From CAYWWY01 sp964462525 (GTDB lineage Bacteria; Thermotogota; Thermotogae; MWEM01), in assembly GCA_964462525.1 (NCBI GenBank), contig CAYWWY010000009.1:1-64000 (forward strand): a stretch of DNA of 64,000 nucleotides, in the 5' to 3' direction. Position numbers and translations under genes: made by a program. The notes under the pieces were generated by a model. The model saw only the letters and a program-made list of their open reading frames with translations. It was not told the origin of the DNA and did no database searches. This document shows, one piece after another, positions 16,297-25,638 of the stretch; the first letter of the stretch is position 1; each line of letters opens with the position of its first letter.

Positions 16297-17451
16297 TCAT
16301 TCTTTGGAATGGTCAACAGGGCGTCCTTTCCATGTTAGGTGGGTTTTTCTTCCCCGGAAGGATGCTATGAAAATAGGTAGCATAGCGAAGTACCCCAATG
16401 GAGCCACAAGGGAGAATTTCCAAGGCGTTCGGATCATCCGGTCCGTTAAAATCCGACTGAGCCATGATCCAAAGGCGACAATCATCGGGATCCAATAGAT
16501 TCCGTTTTGAATGTGGTATCCAAGAAGGATCCAAGGAGATATTTGGTATAAAAAGAGACCAAATATGGTCAGGAGCATCAGGGGAATCGAATACCCCATC
16601 GTCGCGAAGGCATTTTTGGAAAAACCACGGAATGCATCGCGATAATTTTGATACATATGTGTTTGAATCATATGGGCTATATAGGTAAAAACAACTTTCC
16701 CGCCCCTCTTTTTTGCTTCCAAAGGCAGATGAAAATCATCCACGATTCGATTGCGGATTTGCTCGTGCCCGCCCACTCGATTATACAAGGGTTTGGAGAT
16801 TGCCATATATTGGCCGATGCTCGCGACCGAAAACCACCATCGGTTTTTGGGGATCAAACGAATCGGTACGATTCCGAAGATTAACCAGCTCATATAAGGT
16901 ACTGTAAGACCGGCGCCCAGGCTTTTCATAATTTGTGTGGGGAATCCAGAGATGAAATCAGCTTGGGTTAGGCTGATCAGTTCGCTCAGTTTTTCTAAGT
17001 TGTCTTCAGAGATCCGGGTGTCAGCATCGATAAAAACAAAAAAATCCCCGGAGGCTTCTTGAGCAAGTTGGTGACATGCCCAGTTCTTTCCAACCCATCC
17101 TTTTGGCAACGGTTTTCCCGTCATTGGTTTCAAACGAGGGTCTCGGGTTTCTTGAATGATGGAAAAAGTCTGGTCGGTTGATTGATCATCCAATACAATT
17201 ACTTCGAATCTTGGATACGGATTGGCCAAAACCGATCGGACACACTCTTCAATCATGTCTTCTTCGTTTCGCGCTGGAATCAACACAGAGAAAAAGGGAC
17301 GGTTCCTTATGTCCCTTTTTCTCTGTGTATTGGGCGTTCTGGACACGCGAAGCCATCGCGTATACTCCCAAAGATTCCAGAGGATATACCCGATGTGAAT
17401 CAACACGAACACAAGGCTGAAAAGGGTAAATCCCCAAAGAACGCTTGCCAT
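16297..17451 (-). CDS. Membrane glycosyltransferase family 2
   Basis: A 384-residue GT-A enzyme. One N-terminal membrane anchor (about residues 5-28) is followed by the catalytic domain (SVLIPARNEEDMIEE, VLDDQSTDQT, the DxD motif FIDADTR near 143, and GHEQIRNRIVDD as the acceptor and base region) and about three C-terminal spans. It resembles CrtQ-like transferases that glycosylate carotenoid or other lipid acceptors. It starts 2 bp after the acyl-carrier-protein stop, so the two are probably one transcript. The linker after the anchor (about residues 42-57) is encoded by a perfect 18-bp inverted repeat. The donor and acceptor are unknown. Confidence 0.88.
   Translation of the reverse strand: MASVLWGFTLFSLVFVLIHIGYILWNLWEYTRWLRVSRTPNTQRKRDIRNRPFFSVLIPARNEEDMIEECVRSVLANPYPRFEVIVLDDQSTDQTFSIIQETRDPRLKPMTGKPLPKGWVGKNWACHQLAQEASGDFFVFIDADTRISEDNLEKLSELISLTQADFISGFPTQIMKSLGAGLTVPYMSWLIFGIVPIRLIPKNRWWFSVASIGQYMAISKPLYNRVGGHEQIRNRIVDDFHLPLEAKKRGGKVVFTYIAHMIQTHMYQNYRDAFRGFSKNAFATMGYSIPLMLLTIFGLFLYQISPWILLGYHIQNGIYWIPMIVAFGSWLSRILTDRMIRTPWKFSLVAPLGYFAMLPIFIASFRGRKTHLTWKGRPVDHSKE
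17283..17328. repeat. Perfect 18-bp inverted repeat inside the GT2 gene
   Basis: Arms ACACAGAGAAAAAGGGAC (17283-17300) and its exact complement (17311-17328) flank a 10-bp loop. It lies in the coding sequence between the membrane anchor and the catalytic domain of the glycosyltransferase. The arms contain A5 and T5 runs. Confidence 0.95.
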
Positions 17452-17453
17452 TT

Positions 17454-17732
17454 CTAGGATTGATGAGCAGCGGATCCAGAATCTGTTTTAGTCTGTTGCT
17501 GATGGAGCAACCGAGCAATATCCTGAACGGTTTTTATCTCATACAGTTTTTGTGGGTCGATTGTGATTCCTGTTTCTTTCTCAAACTCCATCACCATATC
17601 GATCAGTTCCAGAGAACTAGCGCCCAAGTCATCTGTTAGAGTAGATTCTGGCCGGATCTCAGTTGCTTCCAGTTCTAGTTTCTCAACCAGTACCTCGACA
17701 ACGCGCTTGTAAATTGCTTCTTCCGTCATCAT
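17454..17732 (-). CDS. Acyl carrier protein
   Basis: A 92-residue four-helix carrier. The phosphopantetheine site is the serine in DDLGASSLELID (near residue 40), with Ser replacing the usual Asp just before it (ASSL instead of ADSL). The protein is acidic, with a longer polar tail than FabF-pathway ACPs. ATG 17732 or 17729 follows GGGAGGAG. It is not near fatty acid synthesis genes; instead it lies 2 bp upstream of a membrane glycosyltransferase, which suggests a dedicated carrier for an acylated or lipid-linked glycan. That role is inference. Confidence 0.92.
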   Translation of the reverse strand: MMTEEAIYKRVVEVLVEKLELEATEIRPESTLTDDLGASSLELIDMVMEFEKETGITIDPQKLYEIKTVQDIARLLHQQQTKTDSGSAAHQS

Positions 17733-17874
17733 CGTAATTCTCCTCCCTTTTCATCAACGGCTCATTCACGGTTATTGTACCACAAAATTCTTCTGTGTAG
17801 TCATCATTCGCAGCGAAACTAAGGGATCATGACCTTTTCTTCTGCTTGTGAATGCCCACAATTGATCAGAAACA

Positions 17875-17883
17875 TGGTATAAT
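17875..17883 (+). promoter_or_regulatory. Extended -10 promoter of the AOR/flagellar run
   Basis: TGG-TATAAT (TATAAT at 17878-17883) lies 50 bp before the ferredoxin start. A -35 at the right distance (CCCACA) is poor. Confidence 0.5.
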
Positions 17884-17933
17884 CAATATGAAGGATTATT
17901 CTTTTCTCGTATTATGGGGGGTGCGAAGCCATT

Positions 17934-18362
17934 ATGGCGCGATTGCTTCGTGTGATTCACCGAGAACAGTGCATTGGATGCTATAGCTGTATGTACGCAT
18001 GTAGCAGGCACTGGTTTCAAGCAATCACTGTTGAAAAGGCGGCGTTGCGTGTCAAAAATTACCATGGTGTAGAAGGCGCCTTTTCCATAAGACCTTGTTA
18101 TGGATGCATCGATCCGGATTGCGCTCGGTCTTGCCCTACAGGAGCATTGACAACGCGAAAAGGGGGCGGAATCAAATTCGATTCTGAATTATGCGCCCAC
18201 TGCGGATTATGTGTTCAAGCGTGCGCTCCGAAAGCCCTCCAATGGGATGCTTTCACAGAGATGCCCATTCCTTGTCACCAATGTGGAATATGCGTCCAGT
18301 TTTGCCCCAATGATGTGATCGCTATGGTTGATGTTCCGGAAGGGGGCGAGACGAGTGCCTGA
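17934..18362 (+). CDS. Polyferredoxin, AOR-associated (AorA-like)
   Basis: A 142-residue electron carrier with four cysteine clusters: CIGCYSCMYAC (about residues 14-24), CYGCIDPDCARSCP (about 55-68), CAHCGLCVQACAP (about 85-97) and CHQCGICVQFCP (about 108-119). This predicts four [4Fe-4S] centres. It overlaps the aldehyde oxidoreductase gene by 8 bp. In known AOR complexes a small AorA-type ferredoxin carries electrons from the tungsten enzyme, so I infer the same here. The ATG at 17934 follows a G-rich stretch; an extended -10 promoter lies upstream. Confidence 0.9.
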   Translation: MARLLRVIHREQCIGCYSCMYACSRHWFQAITVEKAALRVKNYHGVEGAFSIRPCYGCIDPDCARSCPTGALTTRKGGGIKFDSELCAHCGLCVQACAPKALQWDAFTEMPIPCHQCGICVQFCPNDVIAMVDVPEGGETSA

Positions 18363-20121
18363 TTTTTTTCTTCTGGATATTGACTTGACAAATCAGCAAT
18401 ATGAAAAGCGGAATATTACAGAACTCTTCTCAAGATGGTTGGGAGGAACAGCTGTTTGCTCCGTACTCCTTGAAGAGTGCGGAATGGATCTTGAACCGTA
18501 CGATCCGCAAGCTCCGATCATTTTTGGGATTGGCCCCTTCAGTTCGGTCTTTCCTGTGGCTACGAAAACCGTGGCCCTCTTTCGTTCTCCCCTGACTAAT
18601 GATTTGGGAGAATCCCATGCCGGTGGGCGGCTTGCCATGTCCATGTACGGCGCTGGATACCATATGATCCGTTTTCGGGGCGTTTTCCCGTCCCTCTCAT
18701 ACATTGTCATAGATGAAGATGAGGTTCATTTCAAAAGAGCCAATTCTCTCAAAGGGATGTCCGCTTTGGCTACAGAACGTGTGTTGAGAGAAAGGGAAGA
18801 TTCACAGTTTAAGCGTTCAATCGTTCGGATCGGGCCGGCGGGCGAACGAAGATCTCCAATCGCATGCGCAACTGTTGACGCTTCCAGACATTTCGGGCGA
18901 TTGGGTCTGGGTGGAGTTATGGGGAGTAAGAATCTCAAAGCGATTGTCGTTTCTGGAGGACGATATTGGACAATCAACGACCGAAAAGCTATGAATGCCT
19001 ATTATAAGAAATTATACGATACAGTCGTTCATTCTTCGACCATGAAAAAGTACCACAATCTGGGCACCGCCATGAACATCATTCCGATGAGCGCGATTAA
19101 CGGTCTCCCAACCCGGAATTTTTCTCAAGGATTCTTTGAATCAGCTCAGCAGATTAGTGGGGAAACATTTGCCCGTTCATATCTGAGCCAACAAATCGCC
19201 TGCGCGCACTGTCAGACTGGTTGCATCCACATGGCTACACTCCGGGAAACCTATCATCTTGAAGACAATATGGTCAAAACCATTAAGGTATCCTATGATC
19301 ATGAGTTGATTTATGCTTGGGGAAGCAATCTGTCCATTCAGAGCCCTGAGGCGGTCTTGCGCCTCCTCCTATTTGTCGAAAAGCAAGGATGGGACGCCAT
19401 CAGTATGGGCGTAACGGTTGCGTGGGCCGTGGAGGCTTTTCAACAGGGGTATATCACTCAGGAAGATACCGACGGACTGATTCTTAACTTTGGAGACGCA
19501 CAGGCCTATATTCAAATATTGGAACGAGTTCAACGGGGTCATAACCGATTTTTCCGTAGTTTGGAACAAGGCGCGGCCTATTGCGCCAGTCAATATGGGG
19601 GACAAGATCTTTGCATGACCTTTGGAAAGAATGAAGCCCCGGGATATATGACCGGTCTTTTCGCATTTGCCGGATACGCAAGCGGCGTCAGACATTCGCA
19701 CTTGGATGCGGCGGGGTATTCGATCGATCAGACCATTCTTCAACAGCCTATGGAACTACAGCAAGCCAATCGGTGTATGTATGACGAAGCATGTTGGAGA
19801 ATGGTTCTCAATTCGTTGGGTATCTGTCTTTTTGCCCGAAATGTCTACGCACCTTCAATCATCAGCGAGGGCCTCTCTCTGTTGGGGTTTGAAGCCTTCG
19901 ATGAAGCCCGATTGATCTCTTTGGGCAGATCCATCCACGCATTGAAGTATCGGATGAAACGAAAGTGGGGGTTTGATCTGACAAAAGTGAAGCTCCCCGG
20001 AAAGCTTACCAAAGTGATGACCAGTGCCGGGAAGCTTTCTGAAGAAGAGTATCGGCAAGTGCTGGATCAATTTGACAAGTGGGTTACGGAAGATATCCAA
20101 AGACTCGGGGTACAGTCATGA
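18355..20121 (+). CDS. Aldehyde:ferredoxin oxidoreductase family (tungstopterin) protein
   Basis: A 588-residue protein from GTG 18355, of normal AOR length. It has an N-terminal pterin-binding domain (SHAGGRLAMSMYGAGYH, LGGVMGSKNLKAIVVSG near residues 185-201) and the iron-sulfur motif CAHCQTGC (near 283). Family members oxidise aldehydes to acids and reduce ferredoxin, using tungsten or molybdenum bis-pterin. The polyferredoxin just upstream is the likely partner. The TGA overlaps the fliQ ATG (ATGA), which couples a metabolic enzyme to the flagellar export genes, an arrangement I do not recognise. A frame extension to 18328 is possible but GTG has AAGGGGGCGAG nearby. Substrate is unknown. 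Confidence 0.9.
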   Translation: MPDFFLLDIDLTNQQYEKRNITELFSRWLGGTAVCSVLLEECGMDLEPYDPQAPIIFGIGPFSSVFPVATKTVALFRSPLTNDLGESHAGGRLAMSMYGAGYHMIRFRGVFPSLSYIVIDEDEVHFKRANSLKGMSALATERVLREREDSQFKRSIVRIGPAGERRSPIACATVDASRHFGRLGLGGVMGSKNLKAIVVSGGRYWTINDRKAMNAYYKKLYDTVVHSSTMKKYHNLGTAMNIIPMSAINGLPTRNFSQGFFESAQQISGETFARSYLSQQIACAHCQTGCIHMATLRETYHLEDNMVKTIKVSYDHELIYAWGSNLSIQSPEAVLRLLLFVEKQGWDAISMGVTVAWAVEAFQQGYITQEDTDGLILNFGDAQAYIQILERVQRGHNRFFRSLEQGAAYCASQYGGQDLCMTFGKNEAPGYMTGLFAFAGYASGVRHSHLDAAGYSIDQTILQQPMELQQANRCMYDEACWRMVLNSLGICLFARNVYAPSIISEGLSLLGFEAFDEARLISLGRSIHALKYRMKRKWGFDLTKVKLPGKLTKVMTSAGKLSEEEYRQVLDQFDKWVTEDIQRLGVQS

Positions 20122-20384
20122 CGATCGAATCCTTTCTGGACGTGATCCAGAACGGAGTGGTTACCTTTTTGATGGTTGCGGCCCCCGTATTGCTGCTCAG
20201 CCTAGGTGTTGGGCTGTTGATCGGAATCTTCCAAGCCGTAACCCAAATCAACGAACAGACGTTGAGCTTTGTGCCTAAAATCCTGGTGGTCTTTTTGAGT
20301 ATTGCCGTTTTTGGTGGATGGATGCTCCAAATGATGATGGATTACTTTATGGATATCATGAATGTATATTTCCCGTTGATTTAG
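20118..20384 (+). CDS. fliQ: Flagellar export gate protein FliQ
   Basis: An 88-residue protein with two membrane spans and the family core LLLSLGVGLLIGIFQAVTQI followed by NEQTLSFVPKI. FliQ is part of the FliP5Q4R1 export gate of the flagellar type III system. It starts at ATG 20118, inside the stop of AOR. The usual partner fliP (and fliO) is not upstream; the ferredoxin/AOR pair is there instead. Confidence 0.96.
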   Translation: MTIESFLDVIQNGVVTFLMVAAPVLLLSLGVGLLIGIFQAVTQINEQTLSFVPKILVVFLSIAVFGGWMLQMMMDYFMDIMNVYFPLI

Positions 20385-20390
20385 GGTCTC

Positions 20391-21173
20391 ATGGAAGCCG
20401 AACTGCAGAGTTTTGTTCTGACAAGGTTTTTGACCTGGAGTGCTATAGTCTCCAGGCTTTCGGGTTTATTTCTTTTTGCTCCATTTTTTGGAGGAAGAAT
20501 GATCCCTGGTGCTGTCAAACCCCTTGTTGTTTTAGCTCTATCGTTCGTTACGCTGCCAGTAGTCCCGGATGTGATTCCCATCCAATTGCCGGTATATGTC
20601 ATCGTCCTGATGAATGCCATGAACTTCACTTTCGGATTGGCCGCCGGGATGGTGGCGAGTGTGTTGTTCTATGGTCTTCAATTCGCCGGAGATACCTATG
20701 GGTATCAGTTGGGGTTGGCTGCAGCCAGTATTTTTGACCCACTGACTGAAGTGGAAAACGTGATCATGGGGCAGTTGATCTATTACATCGGGTTGTTTAT
20801 TTTTGTTGCGATCAAAGGGCCGATGTATCTCCTCATGGCCATTCAAAATAGTTTCCAAAGCATTCCACCCTTGATGTTGTCTATGGATGGTTCGTTCAAT
20901 CTTCGGTTTTCGGAGATCATGGGAAAGACACTGGAGTTAGGGATCCAAATAGGGATTCCGATGATTGTTTTTATGTTGTTGGTTACATTCGTTTTGGGGA
21001 TCATGTCCAAACTACTCCCTCAGTTGAATGTTTTTGTTGTGGGGATGCCTTTAAAAATGCTCGTGGGCATGTTGATCATGATCGGGTTGCTTCCAGTGTG
21101 GGCTGATATGGTCTTTCACTTCGCCAAGGAGCTGGTTCCGTGGTTGGAAGAGATCTGGAATACATTCCGCTGA
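20391..21173 (+). CDS. fliR: Flagellar export gate protein FliR
   Basis: A 260-residue membrane protein with about six spans; FLFAPFFGGRMIPGAVK near the N-terminus and GDTYGYQLGLAAASIFDP near residue 100 are FliR signatures. It forms the single FliR subunit of the export gate with FliP and FliQ. It starts 6 bp after fliQ, with a modest AGGG site, and overlaps flhB by 34 bp. Confidence 0.95.
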   Translation: MEAELQSFVLTRFLTWSAIVSRLSGLFLFAPFFGGRMIPGAVKPLVVLALSFVTLPVVPDVIPIQLPVYVIVLMNAMNFTFGLAAGMVASVLFYGLQFAGDTYGYQLGLAAASIFDPLTEVENVIMGQLIYYIGLFIFVAIKGPMYLLMAIQNSFQSIPPLMLSMDGSFNLRFSEIMGKTLELGIQIGIPMIVFMLLVTFVLGIMSKLLPQLNVFVVGMPLKMLVGMLIMIGLLPVWADMVFHFAKELVPWLEEIWNTFR

Positions 21174-22258
21174 GTTCGATACCGTTCGATATTCAGAGGT
21201 TTGCCGATCCCGACAAGACAGAAAAAGCAACGCCTCGCCGACGACAAAAAGCCAGGGAGGAAGGGCAAACCGCTTATTCCAAAGATCTTGCCATGGCTGT
21301 TGTATTCATTGGTTTGTTGGTCATTCTTTTCTTTTTGGCCGGATCATTGGTTGCCAATCTCGGGCAAATCATATCTTTTTTTCTATCGCTCCCCAATCGC
21401 GGTGAAATGGATGATCCTCAGGTGATTTGGGAATACCTGATCATCGAAGGGCAACAAACCGTTCTCCTTGTTTTGTTGGCTTTGTTCGGTGGGTTTTTCC
21501 TTGCCCTATTCTTGGGGTTATATCAGACAAAACTGATGATCTCGTTGAAATCCCTTAAGTTTGACCTAAACCGGATCAACCCCATAAGCGGGTTTAAGCG
21601 GCTTTTTTCTCTGCGATCGGTCGTGGAATTGATGAAAAACCTGGTGAAACTTGCCATCCTGGGTTTCATCGGTTGGGCTTATATCACCGGGTTGTGGGAG
21701 CAATTGTTTTTGCTGCCGGATTTTTCCGTTGAACAGTCTATGGGGTTCATGGGGCATTCTCTGTTTCAAATGGGTTTGCAGATTGGCGTTGCGTTGCTCG
21801 CTTTGGGGTTCTTTGACTTCTTCTATCAAAAATGGGAATTTGAGCGAAACATCCGAATGTCAAAAAAGGAGGTCAAAGACGAATACAAAGATATCGAAGG
21901 GAACCCAGAGATCAAGAGAAAGCAAAGAGAAAAGATGCAAGAAATCCTGAATAAACGTATGATGCAAGAGGTTCCCTCAGCAACGGTTGTGGTCACAAAT
22001 CCGACCCACTATGCGGTTGCTTTGCGGTTTGAGTTGGAAGTTATGGACGCGCCCGTTGTTGTTGCGAAAGGGGTCGATCCGATTGCCCAAAGGATCAAGG
22101 ATATTGCATCCGACCATGATGTTCCCATCATAGAAAACCCCCCTCTGGCTAAAAGTTTGTACGAAAAAGTGGATATTGGAGAAAGTATTCCGGTCGAACT
22201 CTATCAATTGGTGGCCGAGGTGCTGGCACATGTATTCAAGACTGCGAAGAGTGTATAG
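21140..22258 (+). CDS. flhB: Flagellar export switch protein FlhB
   Basis: A 372-residue protein: four membrane spans (about residues 45-225) and a cytoplasmic switch domain with the autocleavage motif TNPTHYAVALR (Asn-Pro cleavage near residue 287). The motif DKTEKATPRRRQKAREEGQ is the usual N-terminal cytoplasmic signature. Autocleavage changes export from rod/hook to filament substrates. The start is GTG 21140 with AAGGAG 8 bp upstream, inside fliR; this adds about 20 residues before the common start. The 34-bp overlap suggests coupled translation. Confidence 0.93.
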   Translation: MVGRDLEYIPLSSIPFDIQRFADPDKTEKATPRRRQKAREEGQTAYSKDLAMAVVFIGLLVILFFLAGSLVANLGQIISFFLSLPNRGEMDDPQVIWEYLIIEGQQTVLLVLLALFGGFFLALFLGLYQTKLMISLKSLKFDLNRINPISGFKRLFSLRSVVELMKNLVKLAILGFIGWAYITGLWEQLFLLPDFSVEQSMGFMGHSLFQMGLQIGVALLALGFFDFFYQKWEFERNIRMSKKEVKDEYKDIEGNPEIKRKQREKMQEILNKRMMQEVPSATVVVTNPTHYAVALRFELEVMDAPVVVAKGVDPIAQRIKDIASDHDVPIIENPPLAKSLYEKVDIGESIPVELYQLVAEVLAHVFKTAKSV

Positions 22259-22261
22259 GGT

Positions 22262-24355
22262 ATGAAGAATTTGGACATTATTGTAGCCATAATGATCGTA
22301 GCTATTGTGCTGCTGATGATCCTTCCGGTTCCTGCAGCGCTTTTGGACCTCTTGCAGATCGCAAACATTACCCTCGCCCTTGTGATCATTCTCTCGACCA
22401 TGTATGTTCGGCAGGCGCTTGAACTATCCTCTTTTCCAAGCATTCTCCTTGTCTTGACTTTATTCCGGCTGGCTTTGAACGTTACATCCACACGGTTGAT
22501 CCTTCTTCAAGGCAAGAACTTCGAGGGGACCGTCATCCGGACCTTTGGGAATTTTGTCGTTCAAGGAAACTATGTGGTCGGGATCATTGTCTTTTTGATC
22601 TTGGTCATTATCCAATTCATTGTTATTACCAAAGGCTCAGAACGAATCGCAGAAGTGGCCGCTCGGTTTACATTAGACGCAATGCCAGGAAAACAGATGA
22701 GTGTAGACGCGGATTACAATGCCGGGCTGATTACCGAAGATGAAGCGAGAAAAAGACGAAACGACATTCGCAGAGAAGCAGATTTTTATGGAGCCATGGA
22801 CGGAGCCAGCAAATTTGTGCGGGGTGATGCCATCGCGGGTATTATCATTGTTTTTGTCAACATCGTTGGCGGGTTAATTATCGGAAGTGTTCAGCAGGGA
22901 TTGGGGTTCGAGGAAGCGGCCCAGATCTATACCTTATTAACGGTAGGGGATGGTCTTGCCGCTCAAATTCCTGCTTTGCTGATCTCGACAGCGAGCGGTA
23001 TTCTTGTATCGCGCGCTGCTTCTGAATCGAATTTGGGAACGGATATGATCCGAGAATTGATTCGAGAAAACCGAGTTATGTTCATTACCGGTGGGGTGTT
23101 GGTCTTTTTGGGTTTGTTTACGCCATTGCCTTCCTTTTGGACGCTTTTATTCGGAATCGGTTTGATTGTCCTGGCTGTTACATCTCAAAGAAAAACCCCT
23201 ACGCCTGCAGTAGAGATGGCTGGGGGTAAACCTGGTCTGAGGGGCCCCGAAGGTCTTCCCCCAAGCGGTGAAGGCCCCCCTTCCGATCAACCTTCCCCTC
23301 CATCGATGACATCCGCGGAAGAAGTATCCGAAATTATCCAGTCCGACACCGTTGAAACAGAGATCGGCTATGGCCTCATTCCCTTGGCGGATCCATCTCA
23401 GGGAGGAGACTTATTGGATCGGATTACAATGATTCGCAAGCAAATTGCTTATGAACTAGGACTTGTATTGAGCCCCATACGCGTACGGGACAGCGTTTTG
23501 CTAAAAGGGAACGAATATATGATAAAATTGAAGGGGGCAGAAGTGGCTCGATATGAGCTGTGGCCCAATCGTCTTCTGGCCATCAATCCAGGAACTGCTA
23601 CAGGGACGCTGGCAGGGATACCGACATCCGAACCAGCCTTTCAGCTCGAGGCGGTGTGGATTGATGAGGTGCAAAGAGAGAATGCCATCAATCAAGGATA
23701 CACTGTTGTCGATCCGCCCAGTGTCTTTGCCACTCATCTATCGGAGATGATCAAAAGAAACGCCCATGAAATCCTGGGCCGGAGAGAAATGGAACTCCTG
23801 TTGGAAGGTTTGAAAAAAAAGTTTTCTTCTCTTGTAGATGAAATCGTTCCGGATGCACTGAAACCTCATGAAATCCGTAGGATTCTACAGAATCTGTTGC
23901 GGGAACGGATTGCAATTCGAAATCTTCCCGTAATATTTGAAACAATTGCCGAAAATTTGGATCGAACAAAGGATATCGATTATTTGGTTGAGTATGTACG
24001 AAGGGCGTTGAAGAGACAAATTTGCATGGACGCAAAATCGGAAGATGGGCAAATCCATGCAGTTGGTATTGAACCAGCTTTGGAGAGGCAACTAGGGGGG
24101 ATGATCCGTGAAACGGAAGATGAACGGTATTTGGCCATTGACCCAAATATGCTTCAATCGATCGTGGATCGATTCTCCCGGTCGATGGAAGAAATCATGA
24201 GGAAAGGGTTCATGCCTGTGATCATTTGTTCGGGCAGTCTGAGACCCTATTTGCGAAAGACGATCGAGAGGTCCTTGCCCGGGATCATGGTCCTCTCCTA
24301 CGAAGAGCTTGTGGATGATATCCCATTCCGGATTGAAGCGGTGGTATCGGTATGA
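22262..24355 (+). CDS. flhA: Flagellar export protein FlhA
   Basis: A 697-residue protein with about eight N-terminal spans. The FHIPEP-type loop is present, including GSERIAEVAARFTLDAMPGKQM and the cytoplasmic segment ADYNAGLITEDEARKRR. A Pro/Gly-rich linker (about residues 322-350) leads to the C-terminal nonamer domain that docks chaperone-substrate complexes. It begins 3 bp after flhB and overlaps flhF by 4 bp. Confidence 0.97.
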   Translation: MKNLDIIVAIMIVAIVLLMILPVPAALLDLLQIANITLALVIILSTMYVRQALELSSFPSILLVLTLFRLALNVTSTRLILLQGKNFEGTVIRTFGNFVVQGNYVVGIIVFLILVIIQFIVITKGSERIAEVAARFTLDAMPGKQMSVDADYNAGLITEDEARKRRNDIRREADFYGAMDGASKFVRGDAIAGIIIVFVNIVGGLIIGSVQQGLGFEEAAQIYTLLTVGDGLAAQIPALLISTASGILVSRAASESNLGTDMIRELIRENRVMFITGGVLVFLGLFTPLPSFWTLLFGIGLIVLAVTSQRKTPTPAVEMAGGKPGLRGPEGLPPSGEGPPSDQPSPPSMTSAEEVSEIIQSDTVETEIGYGLIPLADPSQGGDLLDRITMIRKQIAYELGLVLSPIRVRDSVLLKGNEYMIKLKGAEVARYELWPNRLLAINPGTATGTLAGIPTSEPAFQLEAVWIDEVQRENAINQGYTVVDPPSVFATHLSEMIKRNAHEILGRREMELLLEGLKKKFSSLVDEIVPDALKPHEIRRILQNLLRERIAIRNLPVIFETIAENLDRTKDIDYLVEYVRRALKRQICMDAKSEDGQIHAVGIEPALERQLGGMIRETEDERYLAIDPNMLQSIVDRFSRSMEEIMRKGFMPVIICSGSLRPYLRKTIERSLPGIMVLSYEELVDDIPFRIEAVVSV

Positions 24356-25638
24356 AAATCAAAAAATACGTAGTTGAGGACGTAAAAGACGCGCTCCGCC
24401 AAATCAAAAGCGAGTTGGGGGAGGATGCGGTCATTCTTCAGACCCGGAAGTTTAAAAAGGGTGGATTTTTGGGTCTGGGGAGCCGATTGATGTATGAAGT
24501 GACTGCTGTTGCCGAAGAGAAGCGGGCAACCGAATCTTCGTCTGCCAATCCTCGGGAGAATAAAGAGGAATGGATTGATCGAGAAAAACTGTACGCATTG
24601 AAACAAATCCTAGCCAAAAATACCCAAAAGCCACAACCATATCCATCCACAAGACCATCGATTCCTTCCATACCACAAACCCAGGATAACCAGCCCGAAC
24701 CATCATCACCCGGGATGCGACGAGAGGATTTTAGCGACCGGGAAATCACCCAAATCAGGAAAGATATGATGGAAATGAAACGGTTGATTACGGATATGAG
24801 CACCCGGGTCCAAAGCGCCCAATATTTGCCCAATATGCCGGAAGAGTATCGGAGAATCTACGAAGGGCTACGCAAGCAGGAGATCAACGAAGAAGTATCC
24901 AAACGGATCTTGGAATCTCTTCGAATCGTTGTGGGAGAAGGGGTGAGCAATACCTACGAGTATGAGAAGAAGTTTACAGAGTTGATTGCCCCCACTATCA
25001 AAACCGATCACCCCATTAGCGATATTCACAAAGGCGACATCATCTTTTTCATTGGGCCAACAGGAGTAGGAAAGACAACGACGCTCACCAAAATCGCCGC
25101 TATGATGTCTTTGGAAATGAGAAAGAGAGTAGGCATCTTGACCATCGATACCTACCGGATTGCCGCAGTGGATCAATTGAAGACCAGTGCCGATATCATG
25201 GGCATTCAGGTTGGGGTTGCGTATAATCCAAAGGAGCTGAAACAACTCCTTGAACGATTCCAGAACTACGACTGTATCCTTGTGGATACGGCAGGCAGAA
25301 GTCAATGGAATGATCTTCAGATGTCGGAATTAACGAGTTATTTAGAGGTGGTTCGGCCCCAGCAAACATACCTCACCTTTGGGATGAATATGAGAATGCA
25401 AGATCTTTTCGACGTTGTGGAGCGATTTTCTATTGCATCACCGACTCATCTTGTGTTGACGAAGATGGACGAAACGAATGTATATGGTTCGCTCGTGGAA
25501 ATTTCCCAGTTGTATGATCTACCCATCGCTTTTGTCACAAATGGCCAGAGGATCCCCGAAGATATCATGGTTGCAGATTCGAAAAGGTTGGGATCCATGA
25601 TAGTGAAAGAGGTGCTGAAGTATGCCCGATCAGCTTGA
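24352..25638 (+). CDS. flhF: Flagellar SRP-type GTPase FlhF
   Basis: A 428-residue protein: an N-terminal basic B domain (IKKYVVEDVKDALRQIKSEL), a proline-rich disordered stretch (about residues 95-125), then the N and G domains. G1 is GPTGVGKTTTLTK (near residue 233), G3 is DTAGRSQWND and G4 is TKMDE. FlhF helps place and number flagella with FlhG. It overlaps flhA by 4 bp and flhG by 17 bp. Confidence 0.96.
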   Translation: MKIKKYVVEDVKDALRQIKSELGEDAVILQTRKFKKGGFLGLGSRLMYEVTAVAEEKRATESSSANPRENKEEWIDREKLYALKQILAKNTQKPQPYPSTRPSIPSIPQTQDNQPEPSSPGMRREDFSDREITQIRKDMMEMKRLITDMSTRVQSAQYLPNMPEEYRRIYEGLRKQEINEEVSKRILESLRIVVGEGVSNTYEYEKKFTELIAPTIKTDHPISDIHKGDIIFFIGPTGVGKTTTLTKIAAMMSLEMRKRVGILTIDTYRIAAVDQLKTSADIMGIQVGVAYNPKELKQLLERFQNYDCILVDTAGRSQWNDLQMSELTSYLEVVRPQQTYLTFGMNMRMQDLFDVVERFSIASPTHLVLTKMDETNVYGSLVEISQLYDLPIAFVTNGQRIPEDIMVADSKRLGSMIVKEVLKYARSA

